Below the pieces are notes generated by a model that saw only the letters and a program-made list of their open reading frames with translations, had not been told where the DNA came from and did not search any database. Source: Limnomonas spitsbergensis (taxonomy: Eukaryota; Chlorophyta; Chlorophyceae; Chlamydomonadales). From it: a stretch of 64,000 nt of DNA. Position 1 is the first letter of the stretch; every line of letters starts with the position of its first letter. Where the stretch lies: NCBI GenBank assembly GCA_037349105.1, contig JAYJMM010000099.1, forward strand, positions 558,001 through 622,000, in the 5' to 3' direction. This document shows, piece after piece, positions 29,601 through 41,952 of the stretch. The position numbers and the translations under genes are program-made.

Positions 29601-32600
29601 GATCTCACACAGTAGTACAGCACATGATCTCACACAGTAGTACAGCACATGATCTCACACAGTAGTACAGCACATGATCTCACACAGTAGTACAGCAAAT
29701 GATCTCACACAGTAGTACAGCACATGATCTCACACAGTAGTACAGCACATGATCTCACACAGTAGTACAGCACATGATCTCACACAGTAGTACAGCACAT
29801 GATCTCACACAGTAGTACAGCACATGATCTCACACAGTAGTACAGCACATGATCTCACACAGTAGTACAGCACATGATCTCACACAGTAGTACAGCACAT
29901 GATCTCACACAGTAGTACAGCAAATGATCTCACACAGTAGTACAGCAAATGATCTCACACAGTAGTACAGCACATGATCTCACACAGTAGTACAGCAAAT
30001 GATCTCACACAGTAGTACAGCACATGATCTCACACAGTAGTACAGCACATGATCTCACACAGTAGTACAGCACATGATCTCACACAGTAGTACAGCAAAT
30101 GATCTCACACAGTAGTACAGCAAATGATCTCACACAGTAGTACAGCACATGATCTCACACAGTAGTACAGCAAATGATCTCACACAGTAGTACAGCAAAT
30201 GATCTCACACAGTAGTACAGCACATGATCTCACACAGTAGTACAGCAAATGATCTCACGCAGTAGTACAGCAAATGATCTCACACAGTAGTACAGCACAT
30301 GATCTCACACAGTAGTACAGCACATGATGTCACACAGTAGTACAGCACATGATCTCACACAGTAGTACAGCACATGATCTCACACAGTAGTACATAGCAC
30401 ACCTGCCCCACCATTCTTCCGCACCTTCCGCCAATGCAGGCTCTGACATTGCAGCATCGAGAGGCGCGTGTGACTGGCCCTGGCTGGACGCCCTCGTGGG
30501 CGGGGCTCTCGTTGGCTGCTGAGCCCAGTTGCAGCTGGTGGGGCTGTGCAAAAGGACACCCCCGGGGAAGGACCTGGCCGGTCCTGGGGGGCCGCCAGAT
30601 GCGAGCCCACCGCCGTTGGCATCGGCGGCCAACCAATCCCGGCCGTGGCTAGGCTGCGGCTGCATTTGATTCGCAAGCTGAGAGAGGGGGGGGGAGGTGT
30701 GTGTGTGTGTGTGTGAAGTGTTTACAGTCAGGGCACCACATTTGCTGCAGGTGACAGGTATGCCCCAAACCGGTTCAAGCCCCAAATAGACAAGAACAGC
30801 GAACGTAAAAACCGTGTCAAGTACCCAAACACACAACCAAATCGCAAGATGCTCCTCAACTGGATCGATTTCTGATTGTTAATTCAATCATATCCTGAAG
30901 GCCTGAACACGCACCACCCTCCTCACCTGGCTCAGCCTCTGATTGTTTATTTCGTCATGTGCCCCAAAGGCCCAAAACATGCAGGATCCTCCTCAATTGG
31001 CCCATCTTCTAATTGTCTACCAGTATTCAATTTTACCTCAGCACGCAACATCTTTCTCACCTGGCTCAGCCCCTGACTGTTCATTTCATGATATGCCCCT
31101 AACGCCTAACACCTGAACCCTAAATCCTAACATGCAAGCTGCTCCTCACCTGGTGCAGCCTCTGATCGATGCCCACCAACTGCTGCTCAAACACCACCAC
31201 TTGTGCCTGATAATTCGCCCGCACCTCCAGGGGCTGTGCAGCGCACCAGGCCAGCTGTTGGGCAAGACCCTGCCGCTGACCCTGCAGCTGCATCGCCTCG
31301 GCTGGATGCCGCTGCTGCATGTACTCCTGCTGTCGCATGTACTGCTGCGGGACGTTGTCCCCCATGGAGAGTGAGGGATGGGGTCCGCCGCTTCCACTGG
31401 GCATAAGGTAGGACAGACCTGCGGGGCCTGCCCCGCCAGAGGAGGAGCACGGCCCACCGCCATGAGACACTGCGTGAGCGTAGCCAGGAGCGGGCATGGC
31501 GCCCGGATGAAGGAGCTGCGGCAGAACTTGTTGTTGCTGCAGATGTTGCAGGTGCTGTTGTGGATGTTGTTGTTGCGCCTGCTGGTAGTTGACCCCTCCG
31601 GGATAGAAAGGCGGCGGCGGCTGTGCGGCGGGGACCTGCTGGCCAGACGAGGCCGGAGGAACCCTGATCTGTGGGCGGGGTAGTCCGTCCTGCGGGGCCA
31701 GGTTGAACAGGAGGGCAGCATCCGCATTTGAATAGTGAAGTGACAGAAGGGTAGGAGGCATTTCAGATGTGAGAGGCTTACATGTCAGGGGCCAGTCTTT
31801 AAGGCTCAGGTTCAAACCTGGGCTTCAGGAGGGCGCTTCAAATTCAAACCAAAGCTTGATGAGGTGATTCGAATTAAAACCTGGGCTTCAGGTGGGCGCT
31901 TGAAATCATCCAAACCGAAACTTGATAAGGGTGCGTCAGATGTAAAGCAAAGCTTGAGGAGGTGATTTAAATTCAAAATAAAGCTGGCGGAGGGCGTTTG
32001 AAATCGAAACCAATCTCAAGCAGGGTGATTAATATTTAAAGCAAAGCGGTGTGTCTTTCCGCCCATTTCTCAGAGCCAGAGCATCTGCCAAATAGCCTTT
32101 TTCGAAGCTGGGGATAGTATGCCCAGACTCCCCCTGTTTCCGAAACTGTAAAAAGCGAACCTGAAACCAAAGCCCCCCTAAAAAACTGAAAATGAAAATG
32201 CCACCTGTCTCTCACGATTTCCCCCCCGAAACAGTAGACACTGACTTAATTAGCCTTCCCTCGGTTTTAAATATTCAATTCTTTCAATGCTGCCTTCGGG
32301 GCAGAATCAATTATTTATTGCTGCCCTCAGGACGATTCGTTTTTAAATCCGTTCCCTTGGAGTCGAACTTTGCTTCATGCCAGTGCTGCAAGCCGGATCG
32401 CCATCCCTCACTCGAAACAAATATTATTTATTTATACCTCTTTAAATGAAGATAACCCAACCCTTACCCCCGGACAACGTTAATTAGGGAAGGCCATACA
32501 CATCTTTGGTAGGTAAAACCTGGATCCTATTTTTCGAAACTGTACAAACTGCAGAGTGTAGGCCTCCCTGGCCTAGCCGGACTCCCACCTTTATGGAAAA

Positions 32601-35600
32601 GTGCACCAAGGGATGCACCGTGTAGTCCACTTCGTCATCATCCTTCGCCTCATATGTTCCCGTCTGCTCCACAAACGCGACAATCTGAGGAGAAAAACCG
32701 AGCAGATGCTTCAGCGATCCACACCAAATTTGAAATTAATAAACCACCGGTCCATCTCTCCGAACACCACATCCAGCGAGCCAATGTGGAGCAGAGCAAC
32801 ACATTTGATGCATGGGACACAGGGTGGGTGGGTGGGTGGGTGGAGTACTGGAGATGCTGTGTGGCTTGAGTCGCCCCCACCACCCCTATGATCTGAAGAG
32901 ACAAGAGGGTAAGGGGCGTTGCTAGGCCTCAAACGCCAGAAAATGTAAGGCATCCTTTGGCATGTCACGGATGCCCTGCAATTGAATAATGGCCCAATTC
33001 TGGTGCCTCAGAATTGGCCAGTGTTTGTTTCAGCGTACACGAGATCACCGTTGAAGGGGCGCTGGGTAGCCACTATGGGCGGATGAAGGCCACACTTTGA
33101 CCGGTAGCCTAAGCAGAAGGCCCCCTATTCCAGGGCGGTGATGAAGCTGAATTGCAGCTGAAATGTAGCTGAATTGTAGCTGAATTATAGCTGAATTGTA
33201 GCTGAAGAACCCTGGAATAAGCCCTGCTCATCACGCATGGGATATTTAACAACGCCATCTAGGGATACGCTTTAGGGTTAAGGATTTAGGGTTCAGAGTA
33301 TCGTAGCTCACCTGCAGATGCTTCCAAGTGTACAGTGCCTCATGGGCATACTTGGTGGTCAGGCCCAGGTCCAGCACATGGAGGCGGGACCCGCAGACTG
33401 GCTGAGAGCCGTTGAGGCTGGCTGCGCCGGTGCTGGCCAGCCATTGCAGGAAGGAGGTTGCGGGGCAGCCCGGAGGGAGCTCCTGACAAGGCATAATTTG
33501 GCAGGACGTGATTCGTTCGTGTCAGGGGAGGGGAGGCCACGAGGGAGCTCCTGACAAGGCATGATTTGGCAGGACGTGCTTCGTTCGTGTCAGGGGAGGA
33601 GAGACCACGAGGGAGCTCCTGGCTAAGCGTGATCTGACATACCGTAGTCACGGATGTATTTCGTTGTTTTGATCGTTCTTCAGGGAGCAACGAAATCGAC
33701 AGTGAAAATGTTTTTGACTGGAATTGTTCACGTCTAGGGGCAACGAATCAAAAAAATCGCCAAAACAATGACTTAAAGCAACAACGAAATTCGAAAACAA
33801 CGAAACACGTCCGTGACTACGGTATGTCGCATCATGATTTGGCACACGGTTGCGTCCGGATGGGGGAGAGGAGGGGATGGGGGCTTGAGGGAGCTCCTGG
33901 CAAGACATGATGTGGAACGCACAAGCATCATGATAAGGCAAACTGTTCTTGTTACAAAGTTGAAGCAACCACCCACAGCCGCAAGCTGTTGTGTCAGGGG
34001 AGGGATGGGGGAGAGCATGTGGCCATTGGATGGATGCATGTACATGGCAACAACAACAACAGCAGCAAAAACAGCAGTAGAAACCGACGACATTAACAGC
34101 ACTATAGCACCAGCGGAAGCATATGTACGGAAGATTTGCGGAGAGCGTTTGTGTGCACACAGTATCAGAATAAGCCTCAGCATACCCGCCCTCAGCAGGA
34201 GACCTATGACCCTGCATCACGCACGTGCTGAGGAGGAAGAAAGAAAGCTACGCCCCGTGAGGGCGTGAGAGTTAAGGAATCCGCATCATGCCCGTTGGAG
34301 CCACTATTCCCCAACACTTGGCCCTGGTCTCGGGGAACAGAATACCAGCAGCAATGCGAACACCCACCACAGCTATGTGTGAACCAAAGTATGCAGCTTG
34401 CTTCTCGTCGTCGAAATCCCCGTCTTCGTCCTTGATGTCTGCTGCCACATCAGCGTGCAACATCCAGGCGTTGAGTAACTTGACCTGACATGGAACAGCA
34501 GAAAGAGTGACACTGCACGCACAGGAGGAGTGATGATGATCCACACCACAATCATCGTCATCATCACCATTAAAGCCCTGATTATTGCCTCTGTGATTAT
34601 TGTGAATAATCATATAAATCCGCGCTCTTCAGCATGGGTTGAAGCAGGCGCCCATTTTGGCCGAGGCAAGGGACATGGCTGCTGTCCTAGATCATTGCCA
34701 GCATCTCCAAGTTGGCCACCTTATCAGTGTGCAGGCGCCAGGCGAATTATAGCGCAGCAGGCGGGCTGGCATGGCCACTGTATCCTTCTTAGGCTGAAGT
34801 TTTTGTTTTTTTAATGTGTGCCAGGCCAGCTTTGTGGGCCGCTGAGCGGCCATCACTGGGCCGCGGCCATCACAGGGTCGGTTGAGACCAGACCCCAGCC
34901 GCAGACTGCGAAGTAGCTGACATGTGTAAAAATGAATCTGATCAGATTGGCTATACTGCTGGTAAAAGCCGATTCATTGTACGATATCAACTGAGCCAGT
35001 GAGTGAGTGAGCATATAGCTGAAGACTTCGAACATCTTCTTTAGTGTGAAGTGCTTAGGATAAAGAAGTTCAAGTGATTCAGGTCGAAGGCGTAGGGTTC
35101 AAGGTTTTCAGTCATCAAGGTTGAAGGTAGGCTCCTGATTCTGAGTGCTTGTGATTGATTGAGGGTGTAGAGTTCAGTACTTGCAGTGCTTGAGGGTGAG
35201 GGTGTAGGGTCAAGGGTCTGGAGTGCTTGAGGTTAAAAGCCTTTTATGTGGACACCAGCATGTATCAGGTTCCGCAAGTCGACAGGGTTTACCCTCCACA
35301 GGGCTTTAACCTGCAGGGATAGAACCCGCAGGGAAAACAGTGTCGTTTAAAAGAGGAGCCAACATCGTGTTCTGGTTATCCAGATTTATGGGATGATGAC
35401 CCAAGTAGTTGGCCAAAAGGACCACCGACGTAAGATAACTAATCAATGGAGGCATCCATTGCCTACGCCGGATGAATTGCCTGAGCATAATAAAGCGCCT
35501 TTGGTTCGTGGGCTTCTTCTCGTTTTGTCGTGAGGAGTGCGTGGGTGGGTTAATAGTTATAGGAGGTCAGGTGCGAACGCCTGAACAGCATGACTAGAGT

Positions 35601-36891
35601 GCAATACATCGGGGTGCATTTTTATTTTCTTTATCGGAATTTGTAATTCGAGCAAAATGCATCCTGGCCATTCTTTACCTACAATTTGAATAAAATGCAT
35701 CACCGGTAAGCCGTATTGTATCTTTATTTATTATTTTATAATGGTAGGAAATCCCAGGAAAATACACCCTCATGCCAGTTACAGTGATGGGATTGTGTGC
35801 TGGCTATGTCATAAATTCACAACAGTTCCCAAGGGGCAAAGGCCTCCTCCTAAACTAACTGCAGCTCTATGACATTCACAGTTGTGCACACCCTTTTTCA
35901 CACCTTCCCATCTAGGTGTCGGAAATGCAAACAATTCGACAGCCTGCTGTATCCTCGGCACAGGCACTTGATGTAGGTGGATGTGAGCAGGTTCACACCC
36001 ATCACACCTTCCCCATACCTTCCCATCCAGGTGTCAAAACCGCACATTATAAGACATACTGCTCTTTCCATGTTAAAGGCACTGGACGAATTTTGACGTA
36101 TACGGGTTCACACCCTTCACACCCTCATTCACACCTTTCCATACAGGTGTCGGAACTACACACGATCTGGCGGCCTGCTGCAGGCTTGGCACAAGCACAG
36201 GGCGAATTGGGACGCAAACAGGTTCACACCCTTCACACCCTCGTTCACACCTTTCCATCCAGGTGTCGGAACTGCACACGATCTGGCAGCCCGCTGCATG
36301 CTTGGCAAAGGCATTGTATAAAGGTCGACGCGTACAGGTCTTCCCCGCCCAGGAGCACGCCTCGTACAGCTGCTCCCGCAGGGTTCTGTCATGGAGGAAA
36401 TGCGCTGGTTAGTTACCAGCAAGCTGGCACTTGGTTGTTGGTTAGTCTTAAGCGCATCAAAATCGGTGTCCGGCGACAGGTCAACTTCCTGGATCAGCAG
36501 GAGCTGACTAGGCATGTACCTCAGGCACCGTGTTCTTCGCCCTCGAATGCTAAGCCCTCCACCTTCCTCTCTACCTATTACATCCCCTTCCCTCCCTTCC
36601 ATATTAGGAATACGAACTAGGGTACTGTTATTATTTGGATTGAAACAATCCTTCCTGTCCCTCACTTCCTCTTCCCAGTGGATGCTGCCCAGCGGCCTGC
36701 CAAAACAAGTACGGTTCACACATAAGTAGGCATGGCCAGATTGGCCACACACAAACCTGAATCTTGAGGACCACAGGCGATACGTCCGGTCTCCCCAGGC
36801 CGAAGAAGCTTTTGGCAGCGAACAGATTCCTGTGCTGCTCTTGTGCCCTGGCCAGGGCCGGGTCCGTCATGACGCTGCTGGGGTTATTCAT
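26644..36891 (-). CDS. Unrecognised multi-exon gene
   Basis: Exons with good GT/AG sites: 36757-36891 (starts ATG, MNNPSSVMTDPALARAQEQH), 36251-36385, 35311-35480, 34368-34484, 33312-33482, 32589-32684, 31150-31689, 30425-30677, 28259-28449, 27480-27689 and 26644-26838 (TGA at 26646-26644). From 34484 onward every junction is phase-consistent, giving about 590 residues. A further exon near 36.4-36.55 kb is likely, and the 36251 and 35480 exons agree with each other; the 35311-to-34484 junction is out of phase, so a piece is missing or misplaced. The 31150-31689 exon is Pro/Gln-rich. The last exons have a mixed globular composition (LDLSQSDFNAMVSGLLECEP). I do not recognise the family. A TGTAA motif (minus, near 26410) is a plausible polyadenylation signal. 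Several introns carry minisatellites built from their own exon ends. Confidence 0.68.
27140..27490. repeat. ~24-27-bp intronic minisatellite containing the 5' splice site
   Basis: Minus-strand units of the type CATGAAAGTGAGTGCATGCC repeat about 12 times. The first unit is the real junction at 27480, where exon end ATGAAA is followed by GTGAGTG; many later units keep ATGAAA-G-GAGT or close variants. Confidence 0.82.
27825..27972 (+). repeat. Dispersed family-1 copy (near-consensus)
   Basis: One of the clearest copies: GCCGCCCTGCGGCCGCGAAA, then AAACCTGGACCGGCCTACCA, GGGGCC blocks, and a tail GTAGCTGACATGTAGCTGAA with TCACG. It lies in an intron of the 26.6-36.9 kb gene. A partial copy follows at 28.07-28.16 kb. 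Confidence 0.72.
28545..30424. repeat. Composite intronic repeat: ~115-bp exon-boundary units plus a 25-bp array (~60 copies)
   Basis: On the minus strand the exon ending at 30425 (...GCGGAAG|GTGCGGAAG) is followed by a 25-bp array, CTGTACTACTGTGTGAGATC plus ATGTG, from about 30395 down to 28865. Three further ~115-bp units then repeat the exon end (GATGCTGCAA..., GCATTGGCGGAAGGTG-like) with their own GT donors near 28.83, 28.72 and 28.6 kb. The array unit matches intron sequence just inside the donor, so it looks like a secondary expansion within one of these duplications. Confidence 0.88.
30696..30714. repeat. (GT)n microsatellite
   Basis: A run of TG dinucleotides next to a G-run, in the pyrimidine tract (minus strand) of the acceptor for the exon starting at 30677. 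Confidence 0.8.
33060..33200 (+). repeat. Dispersed family-1 copy with expanded GTAGCTGAATT tail
   Basis: Core features (TTTGACCGGTAGCCTAAGCA) followed by five tandem TGTAGCTGAAT-like units. It shows the same tail expansion that built the 22-bp satellite at 6.5 kb, at an early stage. Confidence 0.65.
33470..33640. repeat. ~75-bp tandem duplication of an exon start
   Basis: The minus-strand acceptor and exon start TTGTCAG|GAGCTCCCTCCGGG (exon from 33482) recurs as near copies around 33540-33560 and 33610-33625, with a diverged copy near 33.89 kb. Here the 3' splice-site side was duplicated. Confidence 0.7.
34230..34285 (+). repeat. Dispersed family-3 fragment
   Basis: GAAAGAAAGCTACGCCCCGT, then GAGGGCGTGAGAGTTAAGGA. 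The same block occurs at 49.92 and 52.11 kb (plus) and 63.0 kb (minus). Confidence 0.6.
34815..34930 (+). repeat. Dispersed family-1 copy
   Basis: GGGCCGCTGAGCGGCCATCA plus GTTGAGACCAGACC and the tail GTAGCTGACATGTG. Confidence 0.55.
35895..36262. repeat. ~110-bp intronic tandem repeat containing an exon end and 5' splice site
   Basis: The exon end at 36251 (minus: TCCGACACCTGGATGGAAAG|GTGTGAACG) recurs about three more times downstream, near 36.15, 36.03 and 35.92 kb. Each copy keeps the CAGTTCCGACACCT-like exon portion followed by a GTG(T/A) donor. Confidence 0.82.
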
Positions 36892-36942
36892 ACCGGCGAC
36901 TGCAGCCTGACTGGGGACATGCACTGGGCGCCTAGTTTGCAA

Positions 36943-38603
36943 ACAATGGCTGTAGTCTCAATGGGGACATGCACTGGGCGTCTTGTTTGTGAGGGTCGCA
37001 AGGCAGGCAGCTGGCTTCAAATGCGGGGCCGGTGCCCTGCTATGGCAGGGCTGTGGGGTCCGCTGAAGACAGGGACGGACCGGCAGAACTCAAGAGGCCT
37101 AAGAAGGTGATATACATATATGTGTATACATATTTATATATATATATATCAGGAGCCTTCCAGGAGGGCTGCGCGCCGGTCTTCAACGCGGATGGTTTTC
37201 TTGGCTTTGGACAACACGCATGCAGCCTGTAGCAGCAGTTGTGTGTGGGAATGTGCAGGAGTGAGAGAAATCGGATGAACATCTGGCAAGGGGCAGTGCT
37301 TTTGGGTGCATGGAGCATCATCGCTGTTTATGTTTATGTTTGTGAGCACCAGACCATCTTTGGGGGTCATTAGGCGGCCACCACTGGGCGGAATTGGGGC
37401 CAAAGGTTCGACTGGCCAACAGCCAGCGGCCCAGGCAGCAGGGCTTTCAGAACCAGGGCATCTAGGCCACAGGCCGTGATTAAGCTGAAGGGTTGCTGAA
37501 GCCCCCTGCGCAAAACGTTGTCCAGCATACCAATGCTGGCTGGCCTTCCACTTTATAGAAAAATGCAGCAATGAAGACCAACCGAAATTTTAATATAGAC
37601 TGATAGATGCAGTGGTGCAGATCATGGGGTATCACGGGGTATCATCAGCGTGCGCAGCGCACTTCAGCCACTGTTCAGATACAGCCCGGCCACACGCTGA
37701 GAGATCCTCGCGCAGCATGCCCTGTTTATTGGGCTGCCAACCATAGTTCGGTCATGGCCTGTTCCCAATTGGCTTCTAATGCCCCCTACGGAGTTGTATG
37801 GTGCGCACTAAGAATGACACTGGGGCTCATGCAGCCCATGACGCAATCCATGTGCTCGTACTAAAACGCAGGCGTGCTAGGTACTGGATTCCCCAAATAG
37901 GAGCCTAATAAACGGGCTATAACCGAATCCTATCAGTACATTAGCATAATTCAACTTGGAGGCAAAGTCGAGGTCTTCCATGCAGCTGAAAATTGTATGT
38001 CAGTTGCGTTACCTCCAAGCGTCAAAGGACTTCTTTAGCGAGGCGATCGTAGGAGAAGATGAAATAAATCATATTGGGCCGTCGTGTTAGACAAATACAT
38101 GCAATGGAAGGTAATCGGGCAGATCGCTACCGGCCCCCACTTCCACGAGAGGGAAAGGATTTCGCTCAAAAGGGCTGAAAGGTGTGGGAGCTTGGCTCAC
38201 TGAGTAACCCAGGGGGTGTAACCAGAGGAGCATGGGGCACGAGCTAGGTCAAGGTCCAGTAAAGTATTCAGTATTCTTTCTCTCGACAGCCCGCTCATTC
38301 CGCCGGCTACACTAACCGCAGCATTCTCAATTTCCGATTCAACTTGCCCTCAGCTCCTTCCTCGGCCTCCCATCGGTGTGTTCTCGGGCAAACTGAGTGT
38401 TGTCGCGATTCCAGTGGCATCGAATTGAATGTTTACAGTTAGCCACATTTAAATGATGGAGGTTGTTGCTTTGGGCTTGACTTTGATGGATGTCCAGATC
38501 TTGCATAACAAAATTCGTGTGTTTACCTCCTGCCCAGCTTCACCGAGTCCAGTAATTCAAAACTGCCTTGTTATCGCACTCCTGATCTTTCAGGATCGTC
38601 ATC
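36943..38603. other. Region between divergent genes; one family-1 copy and an AT microsatellite
   Basis: Separates the minus-strand gene starting near 36891 from the plus-strand Alba gene. A (TA)n-rich tract lies at 37112-37150 and a family-1 copy at 37365-37500. A short minus-strand exon-like frame (about 37160-37233, after CTGCTACAG) ends in a stop and could be the 3' end of another gene, but nothing else supports it. Promoters of both genes must lie here; no clear motif is seen. Confidence 0.45.
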
Positions 38604-41600
38604 ATGGAAAACTACGTACGAGCCCCTAAAGAGAGGTCCATTGAACAAATACCAGAAAATGAGGTATGTCTTTCAGTCAATCAAACAATCTTGTATATTC
38701 CATGCTACGGACCGGTACTCAAGCCTGGGTATCGGGAGCATCTGCGTTTTCCATCAGTTGCTCATGACGGGTTCGCTCGTTACAGCATCGGCTGTTCAAG
38801 CACTGCAGCTCATGTGCAAGCCAATTCCTCCCACTTAGACTTTGAATTGATTTGAGTGGTCGGGTGCAGTCACAAATTTGACCTTCACTTTGGACGCATG
38901 CCCCATGACACTTGATTTAACAGGAGTTAATCCAATCTCATGATCTGCACTCTTCAGACCTGTCTTGACAGTGCAGACTACCCAGTCTCATCCCCCATGA
39001 TCCCTGCTGTCTTGCACTCTCACCCGTCAACCTGGTCCCACTTTTTGTCTCTCCTTCAGGTTCGAATCGTGGCTAGCAATCACATGAGGACGTACATCTC
39101 GTTTGCTATCTCTCTTTTCCAAGACAAGGGCCTGTCCACCGTGGTCTTCAGATCCATGGGGAGAGCCATCAACAAGACTGTACCCATAGGTGCGACCTCC
39201 GCCGGGCAACATTTATTTACGGTGCTTCAGACACAGTTTCAGTACATCGCAACATATGACTGTAGTCCAGCTGATCCTGCTACTTGGGCCACCTGCTGTC
39301 ACACAGCTATAGGCCGGCCAATGTTTGGTCCCCTTAGGCCGCGGTGGCGGGTCTGCCAAACACCGAAAAGGAAGCTGCAAACAACAGGCCACTGACCTTA
39401 CTTATCATCGCTACGTCCCCATTCACTGGCACAAAATGGCATGATTAAAGATTGATGATGAGGATGGATGAAAGTAATCAACGTTCATACCTCTGCTGTC
39501 TGCCGTCCCCATCAGCCCCACAGTTTCACATTTCAATCCTTTCCCATACCCGCAACCCCTCAAGACCTCAACCTGTCCCGTGCTGTTATCTTCTCAGGCC
39601 TTTTACTTCCTAATCCTTTCCCTTCCTATGCTTACAATATAGGTCTCATGTTGCGACCTATATCACTTACTCCCTGGCTCACATGCCCTCACCTGCCCCC
39701 TGACTCACATACCCTTACATAGTTTCTTTCAACCTATTAATCCGATTATGATTATGCATTGGATCATTAATGTCTCGGAGACGATGGAATGCTTGTTGCA
39801 TGTCCATCCTCACTTGATCACGGAATGCGTGCTGCCGTGCTACCACTCTTCATTCAAGTGCACTTCAGATGCATGACAGCCTACACCCGAGGGGGCAGCA
39901 AGCCCTGTTTCGTGGGCCACCAGCCCTGGGGAGGTCATGCTTTGTTGCCCATGAGCCCAGTGGTGGCCACCTATTGACCTAAGAAGGTGGTCTGGCACGC
40001 ACTGAAATTAGGACCGCATGCCAATCGCAGCCGAGGTCGTCAAGCGTCGCGTGGCAGGCCTGCATCAAGTGACAGAGATCTCCTCCACTGACATCACCGA
40101 CACCTGGTGAGAGGAGGGGGCATGAGGCATTGAGTCTCCTGGGATCGTAGAGCGGCTGGGGCAGATAAGCAAGGTGAAGGAGATGGCTGCAGGACCGAGC
40201 CGAGGCAGAAAGGTATAAGGGACTTCCCACCACTAAGTCAGCCACTTGTCCTTGCAGGAAGTTTCAAAAGATTGTATCCCTCTCCTTTGTGCACCCTGCA
40301 CCGCCTAGCCCCCGGCCCTGTTGGAGTCAAGGCGGAACCTCTCCTGCACGTGCCACCTGCACCGCCCGGCCCCTCCCCCACATCCACTGCCTACAGTGGA
40401 TAGGGTGTAATGCTTTTAGACCTGGAGTCAATCAATGGAACCCTCCTCCTCCTCCCCGACATGTCCCCCTCCTTCACGATCCCCTCCTCCGTCTGTCCTC
40501 CGCCCCCCTCCTCCACCGTCCTCTCCTCTGCTTGCCCCCCGCATTGGCCAGGGAGCCGACCGAGCCTGGTCTCAGCAAGCTTGAAATTGTGCGCCATGTG
40601 AGTGTCATGACCATCACGCTGTCCAAGACGGCTGAGAAGGAGAGCAGCCCAGGCTATCAGGTGCGCACTCCAGGGGGAAGGGGGGGCGCTATTAGTCTTA
40701 GCGTACCCTTGCAGGTGCGTCAGGACACTTCAGTCCTCTGTACCCTGATATGGGTGCGTGCACGGATACCAGGTCCTTAGCAGTTGATGCCCGTGCACGT
40801 CACGCCAAGGCTGCAAATCAACTGTTGCGTCTAGCATGCGGTGTCATTGCTGGTCACGACAGGCGGGCATGCCGATTCCTTTACGGAAAGGCCGCGGCGA
40901 TGCGCCCACATAGCGAGTGGGCTACCATCTGGATATTGATTAATCAAAGATGACAAAGCGGCAGGGCTTCCGTGAGCGCAGTGGCAGCGGGGATCCATGC
41001 AGAAGGAATATTGAAAGCGAGTCGAAAATGAAAGTAGGACAGCCGTGAGAAAGGACGGAACTGATGGAAAGGACGGATCAGATGGAACGGGCACGGTCGC
41101 AAATTTTCCGTCATGCTTCACTCCTGACGCATGTTCATGCCGCGATTTTCCCTCTGGCCTCACTCCTGCCACGCCTGCTGCTCTGCCTTCCAGCCTCCGC
41201 TGCCTGCAGAGATGGTCCAGCCTGTGCAGCCTGATGCTGAGGGGAACGATCCGCTGGCTTCGGAGTTAGAGGCTCGTGCGGAGCGCAATGGCGGGTGAGG
41301 TTGCGAGCGGGGGCTGGGGTGGTTCTGGGCTGTGGAGGCGTACCATCTAAATTCCCCGTTTTGGGACATTCAGTCGCTCCCCACTGGAAAAATTGGAAAA
41401 GGTTGATGAAGTGGGTGTGGTGTGCCCTTGGGAAGTCAATTATTTTTCCGGCTGAGGCGATGGGCCTTGCCAGTTCCCTGTGCGGTAATGAGTGTCTACC
41501 CGACCTTCCCATCACCGCCAGGCTACCAAAAGCCTCAATTTGTATGGTAGGAAATGGTGGTAGCTGCTGCGACATCGTTAAGATGTGTTCATCCCGAAAT

Positions 41601-41952
41601 CTTGTATAGTTATATGCTGCGAGGCATCGTGTTCTTAGTTATATAGTTATATGCTGCGAGGCAGCGTCTTCTTGTTCTGACTCCTGACCCTGTGTCCATA
41701 TGCAGGGACCGCAGGCGTGGGGGGCGTGGCAATGGGAGGTCTCGCGGCGGCGGTGGGCGCGCCGAGGGCGCTGAGGGTGCTGTAGGAGCTGAAGGCGAGC
41801 TTCTGCCAGGCGGCGGGGGAAGCGGTCGAGGGCGGAGGCGCGGTGGGCGGGGGAGGGGACGAGGCCGGCCGGGGAGGGGTGGGCGTGGAAGAGACAATGC
41901 AGCTGGGCCGGCTGAGCAGATGACAGCGGCTGCGGCAGGCTTGAGTATCTAA
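38604..41952 (+). CDS. Alba-domain DNA/RNA-binding protein with C-terminal RGG region (complete, 6 exons)
   Basis: Exons 38604-38663, 39060-39189, 40031-40106, 40552-40660, 41194-41294 and 41706-41952 (TAA) join in phase to 241 codons, 240 residues. The Alba fold covers about residues 15-115: VRIVASNHMRTYISFAISLF, GRAINKTVPIAEVVKRRVAG, then LHQVTEISSTDITDTWEP. This is the conserved core of eukaryotic Alba/Rpp25-like proteins, which bind RNA (RNase P/MRP subunits, translational regulators) or chromatin. Residues ~159-240 are rich in Arg-Gly (GRGRRRGGRGRGRGRPG), an RGG RNA-binding tail as in long plant and algal Alba proteins. ATG follows GATCGTCATC, and the first exon encodes MENYVRAPKERSIEQIPENE. 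Intron 2 holds a reverse family-1 repeat (39.29-39.37 kb). Confidence 0.93.

Noticed and set aside
28865..30395. CRISPR-like array
   Set aside because: Direct 25-bp head-to-tail repeats without unique spacers, inside a eukaryotic intron; it is a minisatellite.
37149..37233. Short minus-strand terminal exon (AACVLSKAKKTIRVEDRRAA...)
   Set aside because: A good acceptor and a stop exist, but no upstream exon could be found between it and the oppositely oriented Alba gene; left unassigned.
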